Position numbers and translations under genes: made by a program. A DNA stretch of 35,649 bases from Hellea sp. (GTDB lineage: Bacteria; Pseudomonadota; Alphaproteobacteria; Caulobacterales; Maricaulaceae): assembly GCA_029250925.1 (NCBI GenBank), contig JAQXEH010000051.1, positions 1 through 35,649 of the forward strand, read 5' to 3'. The notes under the pieces are model-generated. The model made no database searches. It saw only the letters and a program-made list of their open reading frames with translations, and was not told the origin of the DNA. Shown one piece after another: positions 24,969-32,661 of the stretch. How positions within the stretch are numbered: position 1 is the stretch's first letter; each line of letters starts with the position of its first letter.

Positions 24969-26006
24969 TTGGCCTCAAACATGTTAAATTTTATTATTGA
25001 GGAAGCTCCCAAATCAGGATCAGCCACTGAAATAGCTGATGGTGTTTTTTGGTTAAGATTTGATTTGCCTATGAAAGGGTTAGACCATATAAATCTTTGG
25101 GCGCTAAGAGATGGAGACGAATGGGTTGTCGTAGATACAGGGATAGGCAACAAAGCAAGCAAGAGTATTTGGCAAAATCATTTTTCAACCTTAATGAAGA
25201 GTCAGTCTGTTAATAGGGTTGTGTGCACTCATTTGCACCCTGATCATACCGGACTTGCCGGATGGATATGTAAGAAATTTGATGCGCCTCTTCTCATGAC
25301 AAGAGATGAATATTTTTTATGCCGCTTAATGGCAGCGGATACTGGCCAAGTTGCTCCATCAGAAGGTATAAGTTACTATAAAAAAGCGGGTTTTACTGAC
25401 CAGCAAATCGAACTTTATAAAACACGATTTGGGGGCTTTGGAAAAGCAATTACTGCCTTACCGCATAGTTATGACAGACTAATAGAGAATGATAAAATAG
25501 TAATAAATAATAGGGACTGGCAAGTAATTATTGGATCAGGTCATTCTCCTGAACATGCCTGCCTTTACAATCAAGAATTAAATTTATGCCTGACGGGCGA
25601 CCAATTGTTGCCTAATATTAGCTCAAATGTATCAGTATGGCCAACAGAGCCCAATTCGAATCCACTAGAAGAATGGATAAGTAGCTGTAAGCACTTAAAA
25701 AGCAGGCTCCCTGAGGATGTTTTAATTGCGCCTGCCCATGGTTTGCCATTTACGGGCGCTCATCGTCGGCTTGATAGGCTTGTTGAGCATCATGAAAAGG
25801 CCCTAGATAGGCTTTTAGAATACTGCCGTACCCCTAGATTATCAACTGAGGTTTACTCTGTTTTATTCAGGCGCAAAATTGACGATGGGAACCGAATGAT
25901 GGCAGTAGGCGAAGCCATAGCTCACCTTAACTGCTTGAGCTATAGGGGACTTATAAGTAGAAAATATAATTCTGAAGGCCAGTTTGTATACACGGCAATG
26001 GTTTAA
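24969..26006 (+). CDS. Metallo-beta-lactamase-fold hydrolase
   Basis: This 345-residue protein has a complete dinuclear metal site: H88-x-H90-x-D92-H93 (CTHLHPDHTG), a further histidine in IIGSGHSPEHACLY, the bridging aspartate in CLTGDQLLPNIS and a last histidine in LIAPAHGLPFTG. The C-terminal ~75 residues look like the winged-helix tail found in LACTB2/glyoxalase-II-like proteins. A thioester, lactone or glutathione-ester hydrolase is plausible; the substrate is not known. AAAAGG lies ten bases before a TTG at 24969, which is preferred; the ATG at 24981 is the alternative. It converges on the small membrane protein gene 15 bases away. Confidence 0.88.
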   Translation: MASNMLNFIIEEAPKSGSATEIADGVFWLRFDLPMKGLDHINLWALRDGDEWVVVDTGIGNKASKSIWQNHFSTLMKSQSVNRVVCTHLHPDHTGLAGWICKKFDAPLLMTRDEYFLCRLMAADTGQVAPSEGISYYKKAGFTDQQIELYKTRFGGFGKAITALPHSYDRLIENDKIVINNRDWQVIIGSGHSPEHACLYNQELNLCLTGDQLLPNISSNVSVWPTEPNSNPLEEWISSCKHLKSRLPEDVLIAPAHGLPFTGAHRRLDRLVEHHEKALDRLLEYCRTPRLSTEVYSVLFRRKIDDGNRMMAVGEAIAHLNCLSYRGLISRKYNSEGQFVYTAMV

Positions 26007-26021
26007 GCCCATTGAATGTGG

Positions 26022-26231
26022 TTAGTTCCTTCCAGTTTCTATTCCTAATATATTCACTAAATGAACAAATAACATAAATGCTGTTGCTATCGACCCTAAG
26101 CTAATTATAATCCAAGGAACCATTCGAGGTTTAAGTTTTTCGTGCCTAGCAAAGTGTTTTTTGAAGCTAAATATACCCAGAAGAACACACAAAGCTAAAC
26201 ACGATAGCGTTATTATAAAGTCGTTAGACAT
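26022..26231 (-). CDS. Small two-helix membrane protein, function unknown
   Basis: This protein of 69 residues has two predicted membrane helices (about 5-23 and 39-62) joined by a strongly basic loop (KKHFARHEKLKPRMVPW), so the loop should face the cytoplasm and both ends the periplasm. A good ribosome-binding site (AGAAGGTGAC before ATG) and its place 30 bases after queG in a tight leftward run show that it is a real gene. I do not recognise the family with certainty. It resembles short hypothetical proteins of alphaproteobacteria and superficially HIG1-like two-helix proteins, but lacks the clear HIG1 signature. Confidence 0.75.
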   Translation of the reverse strand: MSNDFIITLSCLALCVLLGIFSFKKHFARHEKLKPRMVPWIIISLGSIATAFMLFVHLVNILGIETGRN

Positions 26232-26261
26232 GTCACCTTCTTTTCCAAATATTGTTAATTC

Positions 26262-27314
26262 TTATTTTAATTTTACTTGCGTGCTAGTCAGTTGTAAATA
26301 AGCCCATTCTGCAGCGTCTTTAATAATGAACACATCTGATTCCAAATGCTTTTCAACGGCTTTGATAAGGTCCATATTTTCACTATTTCCAATTGCGTAT
26401 AAAACATTTCTTACAAACTGGTTTCTTCCGATCCTCTTTATTGGTGAATTTGCAAAGTATTGTCGAAATTCCAGATCAGATAGTGTGGCAAGTTCTGATA
26501 AATCAGGGTTATTAAGATCTTCTTTGGCTTTAACTTTAATTTCTGCAGCCGTTTGTGCGAATTTATTCCATGGACATATTGCTAAGCAATCGTCACATCC
26601 ATATATCCGATTACCCATTTTACTTCTCAAATTTTCTTCTACTGGCCCCTTATGTTCAATCGTTAGGTAAGATATACATTTGCGAGCATCTATTTTATAG
26701 GGTTCAGGAAAAGCATCAGTTGGACAAATATTTATGCATTTGTTGCAAGTGCCACAATGATTAATTTCTGCATCAGAGGCTTCAATTTTCGCTGCGGATA
26801 AAATTACCCCGAGAAATAACCAAGACCCATATTCTCTATTTACAAGATTAGTGTGCTTCCCTTGCCAGCCTAGTCCAGCAGCAGCAGCTAGTGGTTTTTC
26901 CATAAGCGGGGCCGTATCCACAAATACTTTTATATCCTTGCCTGTATCACGTGCAATCAGCCCACCAATCTCTTTGAGCCGTCCTTTAATAATTTTATGA
27001 TAGTCTTGATTCCTAGCGTAAACGGAAATAGTTGCCTTCTCTCTATCTTTTAAACTTATAAGTGGATCAACATAAGGGCCATAATTTAGACCTATTACAA
27101 TTGCTGACCTTGCATCTGGCCAAAGATTATTAGGGTGATTGCGTCGCGTCTCTGTTTCCTGCATCCAAGACATTGTGCCATGGTATTTTTTATCAATATA
27201 TTTACGTAAATCCTCAGCAGGTTTTTGGCCATAAGTTTCTAAATTCACAACATATGGCTTCGTAAAATTTAACTCATCACATCTATCAAGTATTGTTTTT
27301 GTTAAACTAAACAA
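26262..27314 (-). CDS. queG: Epoxyqueuosine reductase
   Basis: QueG carries out the last step of queuosine synthesis in tRNA (epoxyqueuosine to queuosine), using cobalamin and two [4Fe-4S] clusters. The 350 residues include VDTAPLMEKPLAAAAGLGW (132-150, catalytic D133), the first cluster C187/C190/C193 (CGTCNKCINICP) and the second C240/C243/C247 (GCDDCLAICPWNKF). Each motif's last cysteine pairs with the other cluster, as in ferredoxins. A short helical repeat tail ends the protein. The start is a TTG one base after the GST stop codon, with only GGA upstream, so translation is probably coupled to the GST gene. Confidence 0.95.
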   Translation of the reverse strand: MFSLTKTILDRCDELNFTKPYVVNLETYGQKPAEDLRKYIDKKYHGTMSWMQETETRRNHPNNLWPDARSAIVIGLNYGPYVDPLISLKDREKATISVYARNQDYHKIIKGRLKEIGGLIARDTGKDIKVFVDTAPLMEKPLAAAAGLGWQGKHTNLVNREYGSWLFLGVILSAAKIEASDAEINHCGTCNKCINICPTDAFPEPYKIDARKCISYLTIEHKGPVEENLRSKMGNRIYGCDDCLAICPWNKFAQTAAEIKVKAKEDLNNPDLSELATLSDLEFRQYFANSPIKRIGRNQFVRNVLYAIGNSENMDLIKAVEKHLESDVFIIKDAAEWAYLQLTSTQVKLK

Positions 27315-27315
27315 A

Positions 27316-27993
27316 TTAAAAATCCAGATCTGTGTAGTGCCTTGGGGCCCTAAAACCGGGCAAACGATCAGTTAATAATCCTTGTATGGAAGGCCTTGAT
27401 TTTGCAGTTTGGTACCATCGCTTTACTTCAGGCCAATTCTTCCACTTAATCTCACTCAAAAAATCTAGACAAGAAATATTCGCAACTCCAGCTATGTCTG
27501 CCAAACTAAAAGTATCTCCTGCCAACCAATCCCTTTGTTCCAAAATCCAAGTTAAGTATGATAGGTGATAATCTAAGTGTTCTCTTCCATCCCTCAATGT
27601 TTGTGTATTTGTTGGACCTAAGTTTGAGAAACTTTTTTCAATTTTTTCATGTAAAATATATGCGTTTACTTCTTGAGAAAATTTTATATCGAACCAGGCT
27701 GCGATCCGTCTTGCTTCAGCGCGAGCAGTCCGTTCCTCAGGCAGTAATGGGTGCCGACTCGACCCTTCATTCACATATTCACATATTGCCCGTGCCCCAC
27801 TAATTGTGATTGTACCCCCTGGTACGAGGTCAACTAATGTGGGGGGTACCCCTTCGGGAGTGATGCTCATGAACTCATCGTTTGTTTGCCATGGATCAAT
27901 TTGCTCAAGTTTCACTTTTAATTTTTTCTCTGCAAGTGCAATTCTTGCTTGCCGAGAAGCTGGGTCAATTGGGAAATGATAAAGTTTTCTCAT
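27316..27993 (-). CDS. Glutathione S-transferase family protein
   Basis: This 225-residue protein has an N-terminal thioredoxin-fold domain (about 1-80) with LYHFPIDPASRQARIALAEK at the start and the cis-proline motif TPEGVPPTLVD, then the glutathione-contacting ISGARAICEYV. The all-helical C-terminal domain has DWLAGDTFSLADIAGVANIS, the usual N-capping box. The substrate is unknown. It is followed after one base by queG and preceded by the CDF exporter gene 32 bases away. The GST-queG pairing occurs, as I recall, in other alphaproteobacteria. Confidence 0.93.
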   Translation of the reverse strand: MRKLYHFPIDPASRQARIALAEKKLKVKLEQIDPWQTNDEFMSITPEGVPPTLVDLVPGGTITISGARAICEYVNEGSSRHPLLPEERTARAEARRIAAWFDIKFSQEVNAYILHEKIEKSFSNLGPTNTQTLRDGREHLDYHLSYLTWILEQRDWLAGDTFSLADIAGVANISCLDFLSEIKWKNWPEVKRWYQTAKSRPSIQGLLTDRLPGFRAPRHYTDLDF

Positions 27994-28025
27994 CTGTATA
28001 TTCTAAAAGTGATTACCAAGAAATT

Positions 28026-29018
28026 TTAATCTATTGGTAAGGTGTTATTAAAGTGTTTGTTTCCATGCTTATGTTCGCAACTTACTGGGTGCGGGTAAAT
28101 TAAAATATCTGCAGCTTGAAATGCTTTCATCATCCTATTTTCCGCTGCCAAAACGATGTCATGGGTTCCTGATAGTGATATTTTATCATCGAGGTCTAGG
28201 CGCATTTGTATGTGAATATGAGGACCTGATGCTCTAGTTCGCAGATCGTGTACTGCAATCACTTGATTGTCCTCCAGGGCTAATTTTCTTATTAGGTCTT
28301 TTTCCGACCTAGTGAGCTCTTTATCCATAAGTTGTGCCCATGCTAATCTAGCTATTTTAAATGCGGTCCATAATAACCAGACTGCCATTAATCCTCCTAC
28401 AGCCGCATCAGCCCATACCAAAATAGTAAAGCTTGATAATGCTATTCCTACGATTACAAATATATTTGCAAAAAGATCAGCTAAGTAATGCGCCCTATCA
28501 CCGCGAACTGCTATTGACCCGGTAGATTGTACGGCGCGAGTTTGTAAAATTAACAAACAAAAGGTTATGAGAGTCAAAGCGATCATAATAATGATAGCTA
28601 CATCACCTTGTATCAACGTGCGTGGATTAGAAACTCTATCGATAATGGCTTCAAAAAGGTGAAATGCCCCTAAAATAATCAGGCAAACTTGAAAAACAGC
28701 AGAAAAGCTTTCAGCTTTGCCATGCCCAAACTTAAATTTATCATTTGGAGGTTTAGCTGCGTATCGAACAGCTAAGAAACTAGATACAGAGCCTAAAAGA
28801 TCTAATGTAGAATGGACTAAGGACGATAATATACCAACTGAATTACTTTCGCTGTAAATATACCACTTTCCTGTTGCTAAAATTAGCCCGACACAAAGTG
28901 TGACGGCTGTAATTTGGCGGGTAATTTTTGCAGAGTCAGATAATGGCAATCTGCCCGGCCGGCCCTGGCGCTTAGTATCCTTTGCTATACTTTTCGTTTG
29001 CGCTTTATTTGGTTTCAT
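28026..29018 (-). CDS. Cation diffusion facilitator (FieF-like), probably zinc-selective
   Basis: This inner-membrane metal/proton antiporter has 330 residues. It comprises a basic N-terminal tail (1-30), six predicted membrane helices (about 35-235) and a cytoplasmic ferredoxin-like domain (about 240-315, THDIVLAAENRM, ADILIYPHP). The transport site is H69-x-x-x-D73 in helix 2 (LVHSTLDLLGS) and H177-x-x-x-D181 in helix 5 (DRAHYLADLF). E. coli FieF/YiiP has an Asp where H69 stands; the HD-HD arrangement is that of zinc-selective ZnT-type carriers, so Zn2+ export is the likely role. FGHGKAES after helix 2 is the usual CDF signature. It precedes the GST gene and follows the methyltransferase gene, all leftward. 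Confidence 0.93.
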   Translation of the reverse strand: MKPNKAQTKSIAKDTKRQGRPGRLPLSDSAKITRQITAVTLCVGLILATGKWYIYSESNSVGILSSLVHSTLDLLGSVSSFLAVRYAAKPPNDKFKFGHGKAESFSAVFQVCLIILGAFHLFEAIIDRVSNPRTLIQGDVAIIIMIALTLITFCLLILQTRAVQSTGSIAVRGDRAHYLADLFANIFVIVGIALSSFTILVWADAAVGGLMAVWLLWTAFKIARLAWAQLMDKELTRSEKDLIRKLALEDNQVIAVHDLRTRASGPHIHIQMRLDLDDKISLSGTHDIVLAAENRMMKAFQAADILIYPHPVSCEHKHGNKHFNNTLPID

Positions 29019-29079
29019 GGCTCTACAATTTATATATGCATAATAAGTGTCTAATTATAATTAAAATAATTGGGTGTTA

Positions 29080-29694
29080 TCAGGCAAAAGCTGCTCCCCA
29101 ATAATTATAACTTAAAACTTTTGGCCCAGGGATATACATTTCTTCAAGAAATTCAAACTTTAAACCTGCTTGTTTAAATAAAAAAGGGATATCACGCCCA
29201 GTGTGGCAACCACCTGCTATTTTACCCCAAAGTGGATCGATAAAATTTTGTTGTTTTTGAATTCGGATGTCAGGAGCTTTACCATGCTCGGAAAAAAATA
29301 TTTTTCCTCCAGGCCGAAGAACCCGCTTCATTTCAAGAAGGGCTTTTACTGCATCTGGTATCGTGCATAATGAATATGTAACGACGACATTATCAACGGA
29401 GTTATTTTTTAAAGGAACTTCTTCTCCTGATAGACCGATCCGTTCGATGGAAAGATCGGAATAGTTTCTTTTTTTGATAGATTTCTTCCACATTTTCTCG
29501 TCAGGTTCTAAACCAAGAACTTTGATAACTTTCTTGCTGTCATAGTGAGGTATATTCAACCCAGACCCTATTCCAATTTCCAGGACTACACCTGATGCAA
29601 GGGGAATAATTTTCTCTCTCTGTTTGGTTATCGCATTTGTTCCACAGGCCTTATCTAAGCACCACGGCAATATTATTTTCTTGTATAAACCCAT
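29080..29694 (-). CDS. Class I SAM-dependent methyltransferase
   Basis: This protein of about 204 residues is of the UbiE/METTL7-like group. SAM-binding motif I is VLEIGIGSGLNIPHYDSKK, followed by VLGLEPDEKMWKK, the acidic-loop region VPLKNNSVDNVVVTYSLCTI and the motif IV area LLEMKRVLRPGGKIFFSEHG. The frame reaches a TTG at 29712, but the ATG at 29694 gives the family's usual start (MGLYKKIILPWCLDKACG). No clear ribosome-binding site is visible for either. Substrate unknown. The gene lies between the carboxylesterase and the CDF exporter in the same direction. Confidence 0.88.
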   Translation of the reverse strand: MGLYKKIILPWCLDKACGTNAITKQREKIIPLASGVVLEIGIGSGLNIPHYDSKKVIKVLGLEPDEKMWKKSIKKRNYSDLSIERIGLSGEEVPLKNNSVDNVVVTYSLCTIPDAVKALLEMKRVLRPGGKIFFSEHGKAPDIRIQKQQNFIDPLWGKIAGGCHTGRDIPFLFKQAGLKFEFLEEMYIPGPKVLSYNYWGAAFA

Positions 29695-29762
29695 GATGGG
29701 AATTCTAGTCAAAATAAGTAAATATTAAATTAAATGGCAATTTACGCCATTAAAATTTTTTA

Positions 29763-31481
29763 CTATTCTCCCACTGGTTGTGTTTTCTTAAGCTCTGTCA
29801 GGAGTATTAATAGCCCTTCCTCAAGTGCGTTCAACTTTTCTTCTCGTATATAATTTATTGCCTTAGAGTCTTCACTAGTGTTGGCCGTAAGTTTCATCCA
29901 GTTTTTGCCTTTATGAAGCGGCCACTCAGGTAGATTACCTCCATTGGGGTTGCCATTTTTTGCAAAATTTACCCAGTAATTCTGCATGAGTTCTGCTAGT
30001 TTTATATCTTCTTTACTGTAGCCAATTGCTTTCTCGTAGCTCCCAAATACAAATGGAATTTCAGCGGCATGAAAGGCTCCTATGGTTTGCTTACTGCTGG
30101 GCGGGACCCTAGAGAAATGGTATAAATAGCTTTCACCTCCATGATTTTCATTTTGCCTAGTTACGTAACGTATATTTACACCAAATATCTCATCTCCCAT
30201 CCATTGCGTGCCTCCAAGAGTAAAGTCCTCATCGAGCTTATAAAGATCAATAAGTTTTTCGTGATTTACTGGGAAAAATTCTTTTAATCTCGTCGATAGT
30301 TCCTTTTTAGATCCCGGAGCTAGGTCTGGTAACCATATGGTGGGTTGTTCGTCGTCCGGAAAAAATAGTGTACCTTCATCTGAGTTGTAGCCGAAAAGCA
30401 TAGGCACTTTGTTGTATTTATTTTTCGAGAAAGCTAAACCAACATTTTCTGGGAATACGTATCCGTCGCGAATATGGTGAAAACCCTCGCTCATTTTTTC
30501 CGTTACCACACTTTGAATCTTCACTGCAGAAATAGCTCTTAGATCTTTTGATGTTGGGTTTTTGAGGCCAAGGGCTTCTATTACAGCAAGGCCAGTTTGA
30601 TAACCACTAGGCCACCCAACACCCTCACCATCCATCTGTCCCATATGGTATGAAGATGCCCCGCTTTGACCAATTGCTTTGTGGAAAAGTCCTTTTGCTA
30701 GAGGTGTGGCCATGAGTTCTGTGACAGACCAAGCACCCGCGCTCTCCCCAAAAATAGTAACATTATTAGGATCTCCGCCGAAGGAATTAATATTTTTTTG
30801 TATCCATTCGAGAGCTGCTATCTGATCAAGTGTACCGTAGTTTCCAGACACCCCGTTTGGGTCGGATTTGGACAAGGATGGATGGGCCATATAACCCATA
30901 ACACCAAGCCTATAATTTATGGTTACAAGAACAACACCTTTGTTTACTAAAGTGTTGCTCTGGTAGTAGCTGAGATCACTTGAGCCGAATTGATGACCCC
31001 CGCCGTGAATCCAGACCATTACGGGCTTTAATTTTTTATCCTTTTTGCTTCCAAGGGTGTTGTCAGTGCGAATGTTTAAGTACAGACAGTCCTCACTCAT
31101 GGGTGCAGGTTTTTGAGATGCGACACCTTTCTTTATTAGGTAAGTTAGGAATTTATTTAACCCATGTCCCTCGATTAATCGATTGAAATAACCATCCTCC
31201 GTATCATCTGGCTGCATGCAGCGATTACCATAACTATTGGCCGTTTTTACTTCAGTCCAACTGTCTATTTCCTCAGGGGGGCTCCACCTTAATTCGCCCA
31301 GAGGAGGTTTTGCATAAGGTATACCTTTAAAATTAAAAATATTTTCATCTTTTGTTGTAATGCCTTGTATGGGCCCCATAGCCGTCATAACCAGGGTGCC
31401 AGGATTTTCGGATGAGACAGTTTGGCAACAAGATAAAATGATGGCAAAAGTTGTTAAAAAAATCAATTTTGTCAGGCGCAT
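29763..31481 (-). CDS. Type B carboxylesterase, probable lipoprotein
   Basis: This is a 572-residue alpha/beta-hydrolase of the carboxylesterase type B family. The N-terminus (MRLTKLIFLTTFAIILSCC) is a signal peptide with an imperfect lipobox at C18/C19, so export and lipid anchoring are likely. Active-site parts are the oxyanion loop HGGGHQFG (159-166), nucleophile S247 in FGESAGAWSV, the acid in YNSDEGTLFF and the histidine in GAFHAAEIPFVFG. FKGIPYAKPP and SEDCLYLNI are family signatures. It should hydrolyse esters outside the inner membrane; the natural substrate is unknown. It is divergent from the DadA-like gene and the first gene of a leftward series. Confidence 0.93.
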   Translation of the reverse strand: MRLTKLIFLTTFAIILSCCQTVSSENPGTLVMTAMGPIQGITTKDENIFNFKGIPYAKPPLGELRWSPPEEIDSWTEVKTANSYGNRCMQPDDTEDGYFNRLIEGHGLNKFLTYLIKKGVASQKPAPMSEDCLYLNIRTDNTLGSKKDKKLKPVMVWIHGGGHQFGSSDLSYYQSNTLVNKGVVLVTINYRLGVMGYMAHPSLSKSDPNGVSGNYGTLDQIAALEWIQKNINSFGGDPNNVTIFGESAGAWSVTELMATPLAKGLFHKAIGQSGASSYHMGQMDGEGVGWPSGYQTGLAVIEALGLKNPTSKDLRAISAVKIQSVVTEKMSEGFHHIRDGYVFPENVGLAFSKNKYNKVPMLFGYNSDEGTLFFPDDEQPTIWLPDLAPGSKKELSTRLKEFFPVNHEKLIDLYKLDEDFTLGGTQWMGDEIFGVNIRYVTRQNENHGGESYLYHFSRVPPSSKQTIGAFHAAEIPFVFGSYEKAIGYSKEDIKLAELMQNYWVNFAKNGNPNGGNLPEWPLHKGKNWMKLTANTSEDSKAINYIREEKLNALEEGLLILLTELKKTQPVGE

Positions 31482-31568
31482 ACATTCTCCATAAAGTACT
31501 TGAGTCTACTTAGTAAAGCCCCATATAGCTTAACCATAATTAACTCATAGTTACTATACGGCCCATTA

Positions 31569-32639
31569 ATGCAAAACAGCTTGAATATTATAATTATTGG
31601 TGCGGGATTAGTTGGTCTCTCATCTGCTGACTTGTTAGCTTTGGCTGGTCATAGAGTTACGGTAATAGATTCACAACATGGCCCTGTTTATGGTGCAAGT
31701 TACTCCAATTCTGGCATGCTACACCCCAGCCAATCTTGGCCATGGTTAGTTGATAAAAAAAAGGGAGATGCATGCGCAGCTTTCAAAGCTGTTCATCAAT
31801 TGGCCTTGAGATCAAGTGTTGTTCAGAAAGGTGTCTTGGCTCGACTGAGTTTTGGCAATCAAAAAATAAAATCAGGTTGTTACAAAATATATGGCGACCT
31901 TGATTCGGCTCGTGAAGCTATGAATGATTATAAAAGTAATGGTATTAATTCCATTCAAGTAACTCATGAAACTGATACTTTAGGCCACCCCGCCCTTTAC
32001 TTTGAAGGAGATAAATGGGGGAATGCTAGAGAATATGCATTAAATCTTGAGGCTGATTTGCAGCGGCGCGGAATAAATTTTATATATAATGTTAGATCAT
32101 TGAGACTTAGAGAAAAAAACATGAGAGTTTCTTTGCAATTGAATGAGTGCATTATAGATGCTGATCATATTATTATCGCAGCAGGTGCATCAAGCTCAGA
32201 TCTAATGAGGCAAGTTGATTTGGAGCTACCGATAAAACCTGTTAGCGGATATGCTATAAATTACGAAAGGCCCAAAACGAGTCTTCCTAATGCCCCAATA
32301 ATGGATAGTGCATCGCACTCGGCAATAACTGTTTTTGATGACCAATTACGTATTTCTGGAACATGTGATGAAATTTCTGAAGTTGCGTTGCTCGAAAGGT
32401 GGTCAGAGCTGGCTCCTAATATTATAAATTCTTTGAAACCAGCCATAGAGATATGGTCGGGCTTGCGGCCAATGTCTTTATCGGGGAAGCCCTACATCTG
32501 TGAGACTTCATTATCAGGATTATGGGTGAATACCGGCCATGGCCACATGGGTTGGACTTTGTGTACCGGTTCAGCGGAACTGATTAATGAGATGATCACA
32601 AAAGGAAAATATGACTCACGATTTCAAATTTCCAAATGA
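31569..32639 (+). CDS. FAD-dependent oxidoreductase, DadA-like (D-amino acid dehydrogenase family)
   Basis: This 356-residue DAO-fold flavoprotein has the FAD-binding motif IIIIGAGLVGLSSADLLALAG at its N-terminus (the first G-x-G-x-x-G), YGASYSNSGMLHPSQSWPW as in DadA, HIIIAAGASSSDL in the middle, and the C-terminal WSGLRPMSLSGKPYI and WVNTGHGHMGWT that contact flavin and substrate. DadA proteins usually have about 410-435 residues, so this one is some 60 residues shorter with part of the substrate cap missing. D-amino acid or N-methyl amino acid oxidation is likely, but the substrate is open. It stands alone between divergent and convergent neighbours. Confidence 0.87.
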   Translation: MQNSLNIIIIGAGLVGLSSADLLALAGHRVTVIDSQHGPVYGASYSNSGMLHPSQSWPWLVDKKKGDACAAFKAVHQLALRSSVVQKGVLARLSFGNQKIKSGCYKIYGDLDSAREAMNDYKSNGINSIQVTHETDTLGHPALYFEGDKWGNAREYALNLEADLQRRGINFIYNVRSLRLREKNMRVSLQLNECIIDADHIIIAAGASSSDLMRQVDLELPIKPVSGYAINYERPKTSLPNAPIMDSASHSAITVFDDQLRISGTCDEISEVALLERWSELAPNIINSLKPAIEIWSGLRPMSLSGKPYICETSLSGLWVNTGHGHMGWTLCTGSAELINEMITKGKYDSRFQISK

Positions 32640-32661
32640 ATCCTTTGTGATCGTTAACTAC

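Noticed and set aside
31530-31544. CtrA-like site TTAACCATAATTAAC upstream of the DadA-like gene (a similar TTAA-N6-TTAAC at 3642).
   Set aside because: CtrA sites are TTAA-N7-TTAA; both have a 6-base spacer, and such sequences are expected by chance in AT-rich gaps.
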